64,000 nt of DNA from Pusillimonas sp. UBA3987 (GTDB taxonomy: Bacteria; Pseudomonadota; Gammaproteobacteria; Burkholderiales; Burkholderiaceae_B), in assembly GCA_002384935.1 (NCBI GenBank), contig DGCD01000006.1, forward strand, positions 62,001 through 126,000, written 5' to 3'. A program made the position numbers and the translations under genes. The notes beneath the pieces are model-generated. The model was not told the DNA's origin and did not search any database. It saw only the letters and a program-made list of their open reading frames with translations. Position 1 is the stretch's first letter. Each line of letters begins with the position of its first letter. Below are positions 16,994 through 26,132 of this stretch, piece after piece.

Positions 16994-17752
16994 TTATTTC
17001 ATTGGCACCCAGCTGATAACCAGCCATATAACCAACAACGGGCCACCGTTAAAAATGGCATGAAGCGCCATCGCGGTGCCGATACCGCGACGCACCCTCA
17101 ACCACGCCAGGGCCACGCCGGTAAGCCATTGCGGTAACACCAGAAAAGGCAATAACCACCAAGGCGTTTCGTTGTAGGAAAAGTTACCCAGGTGCACGGC
17201 CGCAAACAAAAGACACGAAAGATGAACGACCACCCCGAAATAGCGACGGTACATTCTGCGTATGGGCCACGACAACGGCCTTGGCGCAACCCCCGACCTG
17301 AACAGGTAAGGCCACCAGCACGCAAGCACAGCCAACCCAACCAACAGGGCGGTCCCCCACTGCGGCCCCGACAACAACGCAAAAACACTGATCGGTACAA
17401 GCCATAATGCCTGGCCTGGCATGCGAAGACCGTAACGAAAGACCAGTTCTTCCACAATCGGTGCCCAGATGATCGCCTGCAGCCATGGCAAGGCGTCAAG
17501 ACGCAAACGATGCTCGGCCCCGCCCGCGCCTGCTGCAGCAACTGCAATCGGGCCCAATACCAACATGTTGAGCAACCACAGCAAACCTGCCCATTTCAGC
17601 AGCCGCGCAAAATCCAAGTGAGCAAACCAGTCTTCCAGCCAGCCTCTGCGCGCCGACCTGCCCGGCAAGCGCCTTAAATCGGGACGCCTTATAAACGCGA
17701 TGAAATCACGCAACTCCGCGGAAAATGCAGGCCGGGTCACTTTAGCTTCCAT
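16994..17752 (-). CDS. CPBP-family intramembrane metalloprotease
   Basis: A 252-residue membrane protein with about seven hydrophobic segments and the three CPBP/Abi (CAAX protease-like) signatures: EELVFRYGLR (EExxxR motif, first catalytic glutamates), FAAVHLGNF (His of motif 2) and HAIFNGG (His of motif 4). The family cleaves membrane-embedded peptide substrates; the bacterial targets are mostly unknown. Its ATG (17752) lies just before the pth stop codon (17742), so translation is coupled to pth. A GTG two codons upstream is an alternative start. It sits between pth and ychF, which are usually adjacent. Confidence 0.82.
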   Translation of the reverse strand: MEAKVTRPAFSAELRDFIAFIRRPDLRRLPGRSARRGWLEDWFAHLDFARLLKWAGLLWLLNMLVLGPIAVAAAGAGGAEHRLRLDALPWLQAIIWAPIVEELVFRYGLRMPGQALWLVPISVFALLSGPQWGTALLVGLAVLACWWPYLFRSGVAPRPLSWPIRRMYRRYFGVVVHLSCLLFAAVHLGNFSYNETPWWLLPFLVLPQWLTGVALAWLRVRRGIGTAMALHAIFNGGPLLVIWLVISWVPMK

Positions 17753-18338
17753 TGCCACTATGCAATTGAGTCATGGCCTGTTCAAACTGCCCATTAATCA
17801 GGGCCGGCATGACCGCACGGCAACGGTCGAGCGCAGATTCAATTTTCAGCGTGTCGTCGCGCCCCGGTGGATTCAACACAAAGCCCACGACCTGTTGGTT
17901 CAAACCCAGTGTGCGCGGATGACCGATACCAATACGCAAGCGCCAGAAGGCAGGGCTGCCCAATTGGGATTGAATGTCGCGCAAGCCGTTGTGACCGGCA
18001 TGGCCGCCCCCCTGCTTGAGCTTCGCATGCCCGGGAAGCAAATCCAGTTCATCGTGCAAAACCAGCACTTGTTCGGGGACCAGTTTATAAAATCGCATTA
18101 ACGCCCCGGTTGCCTGGCCTGAACGATTCATGAATGTCATTGGCTTGGCAATAATAACGGCTTCGCCGTTAACACGCGCCTTGGCAACCGACGAGAAAAA
18201 AGCCTTTTCCACACTAAATTGGGCAGACAAGTCGCGAGCAACCTGATCAGCCAGCCAGAAGCCGGCATTATGGCGGGTTGCGTCGTATTCCGGCCCCGGG
18301 TTTCCCAAACCCACAATCAATCTGATGCCAGTCGTCAT
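17742..18338 (-). CDS. pth: Peptidyl-tRNA hydrolase
   Basis: A 198-residue cytoplasmic enzyme that frees tRNAs from prematurely released peptidyl-tRNA. Visible landmarks are LIVGLGNPGPEYDATRHNAG (residues 7-26, including the catalytic His), KPMTFMNRSGQA, and LVLHDELDLLPGHAKLKQGG then GHNGLRDI, matching the conserved Asp and second His. The gene lies downstream of rplY, with a terminator in the 111-base gap, and its last codons overlap the start of the CPBP protease gene. Confidence 0.97.
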   Translation of the reverse strand: MTTGIRLIVGLGNPGPEYDATRHNAGFWLADQVARDLSAQFSVEKAFFSSVAKARVNGEAVIIAKPMTFMNRSGQATGALMRFYKLVPEQVLVLHDELDLLPGHAKLKQGGGHAGHNGLRDIQSQLGSPAFWRLRIGIGHPRTLGLNQQVVGFVLNPPGRDDTLKIESALDRCRAVMPALINGQFEQAMTQLHSGNGS

Positions 18339-18375
18339 ATTGGCCTATGGTTGTGTACTTCAAGCACTAACTGTA

Positions 18376-18412
18376 AAACAAAACCCCCGCCGGCGGCAGC
18401 CAACAGGGGTTT
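18376..18412 (-). terminator. Intrinsic terminator downstream of rplY
   Basis: On the minus strand AACCCC...GGGGTT form the outer stem with a GC-rich interior, followed by TTTTGTTTT. It separates rplY from pth, although pth may be read through or have its own promoter. Confidence 0.8.
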
Positions 18413-18449
18413 CAAACCCGTTGCGACGGGCTGTAGAAGCTTCAACGAA

Positions 18450-19079
18450 TTAAGCGTCGTCGGACGATGCTTCTTCACCTTCAGCGTCGTCGTCAGCACC
18501 GCCGGCACTCTTGGCACCGCCTTTAACCAAGGCCACTGCCAATGCCGGATTCGTATCACCACCGTGAGCGGCAAACGTAACGCCTTTAGGCAAGGTAATG
18601 GATTCAAGGTGAACACTTTCACCTGCCACCATCTTGGCCAGATCAACCTCGATGAACTGAGGCAGGTTGGCAGGCAGGCAGATGATTTCCAGTTCGGTCA
18701 TAACATGGGTGATCACCGCACCACCCAGCTTCACGGCCGGGGAGGTTTCACCGTTCACGAAGTGCAGCGGCACTTTGGTGGTAATAACATGCGAGGCATC
18801 AACACGCTGGAAATCGATGTGCATCACGATTTGCTTGTAAGGGTGCCATTGAACTGCACGCAGCAACACCTTCTGTTCTTTACCGTCGACATTCATGTCG
18901 AGAATGGAGGCGTGGAACTCTTCCTTGCGCAAAGCATGGAAAATTTCGTTGTGATCAAGCTCAATGTTCAACGGCTTTTCTTCACCGCCATAAACGATGG
19001 CGGGAATACGGCCCGCGTGGCGCAGGCGGCGGCTCGCACTCGTACCTTGTACGCTACGCAAAGTGGCATTAAATTTCAT
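18450..19079 (-). CDS. rplY: 50S ribosomal protein L25 (Ctc/TL5 type)
   Basis: A 209-residue long form of L25, which binds 5S rRNA. The N-terminal L25 domain starts KFNATLRSVQGTSASRRLRH, with GRIPAIVYGG; the C-terminal TL5 domain contains VPLHFVNGETSPAVKLGG and EIICLPANLPQFIEVDL. An acidic alanine/aspartate-rich tail (DDDAEGEEASSDDA) ends the protein. ATG 19079 has a GGAG ribosome site; the TTG four codons upstream is unlikely. It follows prs in the same direction, a conserved pair. Confidence 0.96.
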   Translation of the reverse strand: MKFNATLRSVQGTSASRRLRHAGRIPAIVYGGEEKPLNIELDHNEIFHALRKEEFHASILDMNVDGKEQKVLLRAVQWHPYKQIVMHIDFQRVDASHVITTKVPLHFVNGETSPAVKLGGAVITHVMTELEIICLPANLPQFIEVDLAKMVAGESVHLESITLPKGVTFAAHGGDTNPALAVALVKGGAKSAGGADDDAEGEEASSDDA

Positions 19080-19139
19080 GGAAAACTCCAAATCGGGTAT
19101 CAGACCCTGAAAAAAACACAGCTAAATTGCTGCAAACAT

Positions 19140-19171
19140 CTGCGGGTGGCCGCGACCAGCGCAACCCGCAG
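19140..19171 (-). repeat. Inverted repeat in the prs-rplY gap
   Basis: CTGCGGGT (19140-19147) and ACCCGCAG (19164-19171) are perfect 8-bp arms around a GC-rich loop. There is no U-tract downstream on the minus strand, so it is probably a leader or mRNA-processing structure before rplY and not a terminator. Confidence 0.5.
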
Positions 19172-19180
19172 CCAAAAAAA

Positions 19181-20131
19181 TCAATCAACAAACAAGGAAC
19201 TTACCGATTCGGCGTTGGAAATGCGCAGCATGGTTTCGCCCAACAGGGACGCACACGAAAGCTGGCGTATTTTCCCGCACGCCTTGGCCGGTTCAGACAA
19301 AGGAATCGTGTCGGTCACGACAAGCTCATCAAGATCAGACGTGCTGATTCGCTCGACTGCCTGACCCGACAGCACCGGGTGGGTGCAATAGGCGTACACA
19401 CCCAGCGCCCCTCTTTCTTTCAAGGCTTGTGCCGCTTTACAAAGCGTGCCGGCAGTATCGACCATATCGTCCATGATGATGCACGTACGACCTTCGATTT
19501 CACCGATAATATTCATGACTTCCGACACGTTCGCACGCGGGCGACGCTTATCGATAATGGCCAGGTCGGCTTCCAACTGCTTTGCCAGTGCACGCGCGCG
19601 CACCACACCGCCGATATCCGGCGAGACCACGACAACATCTTTGTAATTGCGACGCCAGATGTCACCCAGCAAAATGGGGCCGGCATAGACGTTGTCGACA
19701 GGAATATCGAAAAAGCCCTGAATCTGGTCGGCATGCAAATCCATGGTCATGACCCGATCGACACCCACCACCTGCAACATGTTGGCCACGACCTTGGCAG
19801 AGATGGAGACGCGCGCCGAACGTGGGCGGCGATCCTGGCGAGCATAACCAAAGTAAGGCAATGCTGCGGTGATACGACCCGCAGAAGCACGCCGCAGCGC
19901 ATCAACCATGACCATGATTTCCATGAGATTATCGTTTGTGGGCGCACAGGTGGGCTGCAACACAAAGACATCTTTGCCACGGACGTTCTCATTGATCTCA
20001 ACCATGACTTCGCCGTCAGAGAAGCGGCCTACCGTCATTTTGCCAAGCGACATATCGAGATGATTGACGACATCGACGGCCAGTCGCGGATTGGCTGTGC
20101 CGGTAAAGATCATGAATCTGTCTTGTGCCAT
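19181..20131 (-). CDS. prs: Ribose-phosphate pyrophosphokinase
   Basis: A 316-residue enzyme that makes PRPP from ribose 5-phosphate and ATP, feeding purine, pyrimidine, histidine and NAD synthesis. Key motifs are FSDGEVMVEINENVRGKDVF, PYFGYARQDRR, DLHADQIQGFFDIPVDN and the PRPP loop IMDDMVDTAGTL. ATG 20131 (MAQDRFMIFTGTANP) matches the family N-terminus; the frame is open 117 bases further but that part is not conserved. It lies downstream of tRNA-Gln and upstream of rplY. Confidence 0.97.
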   Translation of the reverse strand: MAQDRFMIFTGTANPRLAVDVVNHLDMSLGKMTVGRFSDGEVMVEINENVRGKDVFVLQPTCAPTNDNLMEIMVMVDALRRASAGRITAALPYFGYARQDRRPRSARVSISAKVVANMLQVVGVDRVMTMDLHADQIQGFFDIPVDNVYAGPILLGDIWRRNYKDVVVVSPDIGGVVRARALAKQLEADLAIIDKRRPRANVSEVMNIIGEIEGRTCIIMDDMVDTAGTLCKAAQALKERGALGVYAYCTHPVLSGQAVERISTSDLDELVVTDTIPLSEPAKACGKIRQLSCASLLGETMLRISNAESVSSLFVD

Positions 20132-20160
20132 GATGAATGGTATAGATTCCGAAGCGTTAA

Positions 20161-20212
20161 ATAAGAAAAGCTGTTGACCCGTACGCCCTATTCGGGGTCG
20201 ACTCAACAGCTT
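20161..20212 (-). terminator. Hairpin between tRNA-Gln and prs
   Basis: AAGCTGTTGA (20168-20177) and TCAACAGCTT (20203-20212) form a 10-bp perfect stem around a nested CCCG/CGGG stem. On the minus strand it is followed by TTTCTTAT. It probably ends the ispE-tRNA transcript or marks its processing site. Confidence 0.7.
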
Positions 20213-20254
20213 GGCATTTATTGCAAGCCTTGCATAGGCTTCATACAAGAAGGC

Positions 20255-20331
20255 TGGCTGGGGAAGAAGGATTCGAACCTTCGCATGCTGGAATCAAAAT
20301 CCAGTGCCTTAACCAACTTGGCGATTCCCCA
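20255..20331 (-). tRNA. tRNA-Gln (anticodon TTG)
   Basis: Read on the minus strand, the acceptor arm TGGGGAA pairs with TTCCCCA and CCA is encoded. The anticodon stem ACTGG/CCAGC-type arms flank the loop TTTTGAT with anticodon TTG, and the T arm holds the GGTTCGAATCC box. Length is 77 bases with CCA. The mature 5' end lies one base after the ispE stop codon. Confidence 0.95.
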
Positions 20332-20332
20332 C

Positions 20333-21292
20333 CTAACTGTTTAACCAGTCATACAAAGGATGCTTGTGCAAGCCCGGGCATACCCAGGTATTGCTAACCA
20401 CCTTTGTACTGTCGTTTCCATAGCTCGCTATTTTAACGACAATTTTTTGCTGAAATGCCCTGGCCTGGTCACTTGTTACAAATTCAACAAATAAACAAGC
20501 TCCGGAACCTGTCATTCTTGGCTGACTTCCTAATTCAAGCAGCAAGTCATTTGCTTGCCTGACGCTAGGATAACGCGCAAAAACAACGGGCTGCAAGTCG
20601 TTCCGACCGTAAAAGGAGCTTACCCCGTTTACTTGGCATGACTCGTTAAAAGCCAAACCAAAAGCCGAACTATTTGCGGCTAACTTTTGCTTCTCAGCAA
20701 AGTCCGTAATTATGATGGGATTTGTATCCCTTGTCAAATTGGGATCAGAAAAAACACTGCCCGTAACCACATGCTGTACGGGTTGAACAACAACATAAGT
20801 GGCATCGCCAAGTGCGATTTCCTGAAGATCTTCACCAATGCCCTGGGCAAAAGCCGACTGCCCGAAAACAAATACCGGCACGTCAGCCCCCAGGGGCAAG
20901 GCCAGACGCATCAGTTCGGTTCGAGTCAAGCCGGTTTTCCAAAGACGATTCAACGCAATCAGCGTACTGGCCGCATCACTGGACCCACCACCCAGACCTG
21001 CGCCGGAAGGAATCGTTTTGCGATACTGAATTTGAGCGCCTGACCGAGTGCCTGTGGCTGCCTGCAAAGCTCGCGCCGCCTTCACCACAAGATCATCGTC
21101 GGGACTGAGCCCGGCCAACGGAGAATTGCATACGATCTTTCCATCGGAGCGCAATTCAAAATCCAGGTAATCACACAAGTCGATAAAACGAAATACCGAC
21201 TGAAGCAAATGATAACCATCGGGACGGCGCCCTGTCACATGCAGGAATAAATTCAATTTGGCCGGGGCCGGCACGTCGTAGAGCGCAGCCAC
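20333..21292 (-). CDS. ispE: 4-diphosphocytidyl-2-C-methyl-D-erythritol kinase
   Basis: A 319-residue GHMP kinase of the MEP isoprenoid pathway. The N-terminus has PAPAKLNLFLHVTGRRPDGYH (substrate-binding Lys and His), and the ATP loop is PSGAGLGGGSSDAASTL. A C-terminal GHMP segment has MTGSGACLFVEF. The start is a GTG (21292) preceded by GGAG. It lies 2 nt downstream of lolB and is followed at once by tRNA-Gln, the standard Burkholderiales order. Confidence 0.95.
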   Translation of the reverse strand: MAALYDVPAPAKLNLFLHVTGRRPDGYHLLQSVFRFIDLCDYLDFELRSDGKIVCNSPLAGLSPDDDLVVKAARALQAATGTRSGAQIQYRKTIPSGAGLGGGSSDAASTLIALNRLWKTGLTRTELMRLALPLGADVPVFVFGQSAFAQGIGEDLQEIALGDATYVVVQPVQHVVTGSVFSDPNLTRDTNPIIITDFAEKQKLAANSSAFGLAFNESCQVNGVSSFYGRNDLQPVVFARYPSVRQANDLLLELGSQPRMTGSGACLFVEFVTSDQARAFQQKIVVKIASYGNDSTKVVSNTWVCPGLHKHPLYDWLNS

Positions 21293-21294
21293 AA

Positions 21295-21861
21295 TCAGGC
21301 TCCATCAATAACCAGACGCACGCGCACCTGCTGTGCAGCCTGACGACGTTCCAGCAAGAGCATGCGAGGCCCAAGACTGTCGTAACGAGACAACCTGACC
21401 GACCAGCCATTCGAGACAAACGATACCGGTTGGCCTTCATCGTTTCGGGCAACCTGACCGGCAGCGGCATCGACCCGCCCCTGCAGCCAAAGCTTGAGCC
21501 CTTGTACCGGCATATCGGTTCCCACTACCTGCGCCAAAAGCGCATCGGCGTCAGGTGCAACCTGCCGGGAACCGTCGCTTCTGATCAGCACGGCCTGGCC
21601 GGGACGCATTTCCACCCTGGCCAGCACCGAACCCATGGGATTTGCCAGATCCAGTTGCTGTGCCTGTTGTGAATCGCGCCAGGCAAAACCGCCTTGCACC
21701 GCCTGCTGCGCCACGCCGGGTTCAGCAACCGTGACAGCAAACCGCCCGGTTCTGCTGAAGTCGGAGTCGCCTCCCCCCTGAATCGCCGGTGGCGATGCAC
21801 ATGCCGCCAAAACCGCCAGCAGCGCAACAACCCATACGCGCATGAAAAGCCGCCCCAACAT
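21295..21861 (-). CDS. lolB: Outer-membrane lipoprotein insertase LolB
   Basis: A 188-residue lipoprotein with signal peptide and lipobox LAAC (Cys21). LolB receives lipoproteins from LolA and inserts them into the outer membrane. Supporting features are FSRTGRFAVTVAEPG, QGGFAWRDSQQAQQLDLANPMGSV and the position immediately before ispE, where lolB is found in most beta- and gammaproteobacteria. ATG 21843 is an alternative start that would shorten the signal peptide by six residues. It begins 2 nt after the stop of the upstream TPR gene. Confidence 0.9.
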   Translation of the reverse strand: MLGRLFMRVWVVALLAVLAACASPPAIQGGGDSDFSRTGRFAVTVAEPGVAQQAVQGGFAWRDSQQAQQLDLANPMGSVLARVEMRPGQAVLIRSDGSRQVAPDADALLAQVVGTDMPVQGLKLWLQGRVDAAAGQVARNDEGQPVSFVSNGWSVRLSRYDSLGPRMLLLERRQAAQQVRVRLVIDGA

Positions 21862-21863
21862 GG

Positions 21864-23654
21864 CTATTCCGCCCCAAGCCGTTCAATCGTCTTGAGCAGG
21901 GTTTCGTTATTTGCATCTTTCTCTTTGCCCTGCTTCCAGATATCGCGCGCCTCTTCCTTGCGATCCATAGCCCACAACACCTCGCCCAAATGGGCGGCAA
22001 CTTCGGCCTCTGGCAAAATTTCAAACGAGCGCTGCAAATATTGCAATGCAGACTCATAATCGCCGGTTCGATAAAAATACCAACCAACGCTGTCGAGAAT
22101 ATAGGGGTTGTCGGGCTCAAGCTGCAGCGCCCTTTCCAACAGGGTCTGGGCTTCATCGAGCCGGGTGTTCTGCTCAACAAACGTGTAGCCTAGGGAATTG
22201 TATGCATTGGCGTCGTCAGGCGTCAGCTCCATGATCCGGCGCATCATTTTCTCAAAGGCATCGTAATTCCCCTGGCGTTCATACAGCATCCCCAGGTCGT
22301 ACTTGATTTCGGGCGTGTCCGGTAAGGCTTTATCTGCTTTTTCAAGCGTCTCGACAGCCAGGTCCGTTCGGCCCGCATCCCGGTAAATCGAGGACAAGGT
22401 CAATGCCGCAACCGTGCGCTCCTGATCGTTCTGAGGCGCAATTTCCTTGATGACACTGCGAGCCTGATCCAGTTTGCCCATGCGTCCATACAGCACCGCT
22501 TTGTGAATTTGCGATTGAAAAATCAGCGAGGGATCATCGACAAGGCCCAACTGCTCAATCGCCTCTTCAAGATTCCCCTGGCGCTCCGCAATACGCACCA
22601 GCATCAGCCGTGCATCGGAAGCATCTGCAATCGCGTTGCTGGCTTTGTCGTCGATAGACTCGCGCCGCTGCATTTGCACCGCAATGTATTCATTCAACAG
22701 GGCCTTGGCCTGTTCATATCGCTCTGAACGGGCATTGACCTCGGCTTCGGTATATAACAAATCGAAGTTTTCCGGCGCCGCCTCGCGCATTGCCTGAATC
22801 TGCGTCAAAGCCTGTTCGACCCGACCCGATTCCGTGAGACGCCTGATCAACAGCAGACCCAGATCATCTGCCTGTGGATAGCGTTCCAGATAACGCTGCG
22901 CCGCGGCGATTGCCGCATCTGGATCAACGCGCAAGCCATATTCAAGAATGCGCTGCGCTGCCGGCTCCGATGCCGGATCAATCTGCTGGGCCCGCTCGGC
23001 ATGGGCCAGGGCACGCCCCGGATCGCCCGCAGCCCAGGCCGTGTCAGAAAGTGCCAGCCAGGTAACCGGCAGGTCCTGAACCGGCTCACGCAATGCCGAG
23101 CGCAAAATATCATACGCGGCAGTACGATCATTCAATTTGCTTACAATGGCCGCAGCCTGCCCAATGGCCACTTCTTTATCCCGCGCTTCGTCGATACGCT
23201 TCCAAAGCGCGTCTGCCAGGCCTTCAGTTTCACCATTTGACGCAGACATCGCCAAAGAACTGGCAACCGCCTCCGGGTCATTCGGCGCGATCAACGCCCA
23301 CAATTGCGCCGCGCGATTCGCCCTGGGAAAATTGCGTGACACCATGGCAGACTGAAAGGCCCTTTTTGCCAGGCGTGGGTCGGAAGTCGTGCGCGCCAAC
23401 TCGTAGAACAAGTCAGAGGCCACGCCGATTTCGCCCCGCTGTGCTGCAAATTCGGCAACCAGCAGTTTGTAAAGCATTTCGCCGGTTAAATTCACTGAAG
23501 GCAAAGAGTCGGAATGCAAATGAATATGCTCTACGGGCTCGACCGCCGGAGTGGGCTCCAGCGGGCCGTCCATCTGCGCATTCGCATCAGATACCGCGCC
23601 TTGCAGAAAAAAACCTGCAAACAAAAGGGATAACAAAGAATTAGAAAGTTTCAT
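21864..23654 (-). CDS. Secreted TPR-repeat protein
   Basis: A 596-residue protein with an N-terminal signal peptide (MKLSNSLLSLLFAGFFLQGA) and tetratricopeptide repeats through most of its length. The clearest repeats are C-terminal, for example TPEIKYDLGMLYERQGNYDA, ANAYNSLGYTFVEQNTRLDE and PYILDSVGWYFYRTGDYESA. TPRs mediate protein-protein contacts; the partner is unknown. It lies 2 nt upstream of lolB and is divergent from mutM, a placement seen across Burkholderiales, so it may assist envelope lipoprotein traffic (inference from position only). Confidence 0.82.
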   Translation of the reverse strand: MKLSNSLLSLLFAGFFLQGAVSDANAQMDGPLEPTPAVEPVEHIHLHSDSLPSVNLTGEMLYKLLVAEFAAQRGEIGVASDLFYELARTTSDPRLAKRAFQSAMVSRNFPRANRAAQLWALIAPNDPEAVASSLAMSASNGETEGLADALWKRIDEARDKEVAIGQAAAIVSKLNDRTAAYDILRSALREPVQDLPVTWLALSDTAWAAGDPGRALAHAERAQQIDPASEPAAQRILEYGLRVDPDAAIAAAQRYLERYPQADDLGLLLIRRLTESGRVEQALTQIQAMREAAPENFDLLYTEAEVNARSERYEQAKALLNEYIAVQMQRRESIDDKASNAIADASDARLMLVRIAERQGNLEEAIEQLGLVDDPSLIFQSQIHKAVLYGRMGKLDQARSVIKEIAPQNDQERTVAALTLSSIYRDAGRTDLAVETLEKADKALPDTPEIKYDLGMLYERQGNYDAFEKMMRRIMELTPDDANAYNSLGYTFVEQNTRLDEAQTLLERALQLEPDNPYILDSVGWYFYRTGDYESALQYLQRSFEILPEAEVAAHLGEVLWAMDRKEEARDIWKQGKEKDANNETLLKTIERLGAE

Positions 23655-23737
23655 TCAACACAACCATCACAAGTACGCCAAGCCGATTTGCGCATGATGG
23701 CAAAATAACACAAACCTTCCAATTAGTAGTGTGTCCG

Positions 23738-24565
23738 ATGCCAGAACTACCCGAAGTTGAAACAACGCGTCGCGGAATAGCGACTGTCATGCCAGGCCGA
23801 CGCCTGCGTTCCCTGCTGGTACACGAGCCCCGTATGCGCTGGCCTGTGCCCGATCATCTTGCCCAAACAGTTGAAGGCCAGATCGTCAGGCGATGCGAAA
23901 GGCGGGGCAAATACCTGTTGATTGGTTTCGACAACGGCACCATGCTGGTTCACTTGGGCATGTCGGGCTCGCTGCGGCGCGCACTTCCAGACGAAACAAA
24001 ACGCAAGCACGACCATATTGAATGGCTTTTTGATGACGCGCGCTTTCTTTTGCATGACCCCCGACGCTTTGGCGCCGTGCTTTGGCATGACCATGGAAGC
24101 GGTCCTGTGCAAACCCACCCGCTTCTGGTCAAGTTAGGCATGGAACCGTTTGACCCGGGTTTTACAGAAAAAACGCTGCATAACGCTTTTAAAAACAGAA
24201 AGCAGGCAATAAAAACGGCTCTGCTGGCCGGCGACGTTGTCGTGGGCGTGGGGAACATTTACGCCTCGGAAGCCTTGTTCCGCGCACGCATCAACCCGAA
24301 AATCGCGGCCGGCCGCTTGTCGTTGCAACGTTGTGCGCGATTGCACGAGGCAGTTTTAAGCACATTGTCGGACGCCCTTCACTCAGGTGGCAGCACCTTG
24401 CGCGACTATGTAAACGCAACAGGCACACCAGGCAGCTATTTCGATATCCATGCCGCTGTGTATAACCGCGCAAGACAGCCATGTCGTGTTTGCCAGACCC
24501 CCATCAAAAAAATCATCCAGGGCCAGCGCGCCACCTACTACTGCCCCAAATGCCAGTCAAAGTAA
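23738..24565 (+). CDS. mutM: Formamidopyrimidine-DNA glycosylase
   Basis: A 275-residue base-excision-repair enzyme that removes 8-oxoguanine and formamidopyrimidines and nicks the abasic site. After removal of Met, the catalytic Pro1 and Glu2 begin PELPEVETTRRGI. Also visible are LGMSGSLR (catalytic Lys region), GVGNIYASEALFRARINP, and the C-terminal zinc finger CRVC...YYCPKC. ATG 23738 is the start that places Pro at position 2; the frame opens 9 bases earlier. Confidence 0.97.
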   Translation: MPELPEVETTRRGIATVMPGRRLRSLLVHEPRMRWPVPDHLAQTVEGQIVRRCERRGKYLLIGFDNGTMLVHLGMSGSLRRALPDETKRKHDHIEWLFDDARFLLHDPRRFGAVLWHDHGSGPVQTHPLLVKLGMEPFDPGFTEKTLHNAFKNRKQAIKTALLAGDVVVGVGNIYASEALFRARINPKIAAGRLSLQRCARLHEAVLSTLSDALHSGGSTLRDYVNATGTPGSYFDIHAAVYNRARQPCRVCQTPIKKIIQGQRATYYCPKCQSK

Positions 24566-24610
24566 TGCGGGCGCAGGTGCGAGTGGCAAGTGGCGAGACA
24601 ACAAGTGAAT

Positions 24611-26035
24611 TTATCCGGCCGACGGTGTCACGACCTTGCCGGGATTCATGATGCCATGCGGATCTAGCGTTTGCTTGAGCATACGCATCAGTTTCATTTC
24701 CACCGGATCTTTGAACTGGTCGAGCAAATCGTGCTTTAGTTGTCCGACGCCGTGTTCGGCACTGATAGAGCCATGATAGTGATGCACACTGCGGTGCACG
24801 ATATCGTAAACAACCTCTTGCTGCGCCAGCAAATCATCTTCGGAAAACGCAGTGCCACGCGCAATGTTGTAATGCAGGTTGCCGTCGCCCAAATGGCCAA
24901 AGATCACATGTTCCAGCCCGGGGAAGCGCGTTTGAATGGCTTCGTTGGTCGTGCGCACGAAGTCGGCCATTGACGATACCGGAACCGACACATCGTGCTT
25001 GATGCTTTTGCCCTGTTCTTTTTCCGCCAGGGGAATACTTTCACGCAAATGCCACAAGGCCTTGCTTTGCGAAATATTCTCGGCAATCACCGCGTCGATC
25101 ACCACTTCTGCCTCAATTGCGTCCCCAATCACGGTTTCGAACCGTTCGCGCGCGTGATCGGCACTTTCGCTGTCTGACAGCTCAAGCAAGGCATACCAGG
25201 GCAACTGTGCGGAAGGCCCCTCAAAAGGCATTCTTTGCTGAGGGAAATGATGCGTGACCAACTGCAAACAGTTGCCGGCAATCAGTTCAAAACCGGTTAG
25301 CGTCGGGCCAAAACCCTTGCGCGCGATCGACAACAAGCCAACTGCTGCCTCGACACTTTGCAATCCGACCAACGCCGTGCATTGCGCAACAGGCAAAGGA
25401 AACAACTTCAGTGTGGCTGCCGTAATAATGCCAAGGGTGCCCTCACTGCCAATAAACAGATCACGCAAGTCGTAGCCAGTATTATCTTTACGCAAACCAC
25501 GCAAGCCATGCCATATTTCGCCTTGCGCCGTAACCACTTCCAGACCCAGCACCAAATCACGGGCATTACCGTATCGCAACACCTGGGTTCCCCCCGCATT
25601 GCAGGCTAAATTACCCCCGATCGTACAACTGCCCTCGGCCGCCAAAGACAGGGGAAACAGGCGATCGACATCGCGGGCCGCCTGTTGAACGGTTTGCAGA
25701 ATGCAGCCGGCCTCAACCACCATCGTGTCGTTGTCGGTATCGATTTCGCGTACCGAGTTCAACCGCCCCAGCGACAGCACGATCGCGCGCCCGGTGTCGT
25801 CCGGCGTGGCAGCACCACATAAACTGGTATTGCCGCCTTGTGGAACGATCGGCACCTGTTGCTGCGCGCACCATTTCACCACGTCGGCCACTTCCTGGGT
25901 GGAACCCGGGCGCACAACCGCCAGCGCCCGACCGGAATAACGGCCTCGCCAGTCGGTCAGGTAGCCTTGCGCGTCGTCGTCGGTAATGACATTGGCGGCC
26001 CCCACCAAAGCGGTTAATTCATTTAACTGATCCAT
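24611..26035 (-). CDS. FAD-binding oxidoreductase, GlcD / D-2-hydroxyacid dehydrogenase family
   Basis: A 474-residue flavoprotein with an FAD-binding PCMH domain (VPIVPQGGNTSLCGAATPD, then NLACNAGGTQVLRYGNARDL) and a C-terminal FAD-oxidase domain with HLGDGNLHYN and HYHGSISAEHGVGQLK, which holds the conserved histidines. Members oxidise D-lactate, glycolate or D-2-hydroxyglutarate. The single-subunit length and SISAEHG motif fit D-2-hydroxyglutarate or D-lactate dehydrogenases; substrate not assignable. It diverges from the phosphomannomutase gene. Confidence 0.88.
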   Translation of the reverse strand: MDQLNELTALVGAANVITDDDAQGYLTDWRGRYSGRALAVVRPGSTQEVADVVKWCAQQQVPIVPQGGNTSLCGAATPDDTGRAIVLSLGRLNSVREIDTDNDTMVVEAGCILQTVQQAARDVDRLFPLSLAAEGSCTIGGNLACNAGGTQVLRYGNARDLVLGLEVVTAQGEIWHGLRGLRKDNTGYDLRDLFIGSEGTLGIITAATLKLFPLPVAQCTALVGLQSVEAAVGLLSIARKGFGPTLTGFELIAGNCLQLVTHHFPQQRMPFEGPSAQLPWYALLELSDSESADHARERFETVIGDAIEAEVVIDAVIAENISQSKALWHLRESIPLAEKEQGKSIKHDVSVPVSSMADFVRTTNEAIQTRFPGLEHVIFGHLGDGNLHYNIARGTAFSEDDLLAQQEVVYDIVHRSVHHYHGSISAEHGVGQLKHDLLDQFKDPVEMKLMRMLKQTLDPHGIMNPGKVVTPSAG

Positions 26036-26132
26036 GAATAATATTCCTGATTTTGAAGATATCAGGCCTGTGACATAATTGCCTGCGACAATACACTACA
26101 ACATTTTCACCAATTAATCAGAACTCGCCTCC

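Noticed and set aside
18219..20164. Two long plus-strand frames (about 381 and 345 codons) opposite pth, rplY and prs
   Set aside because: Both lie across well-identified minus-strand genes, cross gene boundaries and resemble no protein family.
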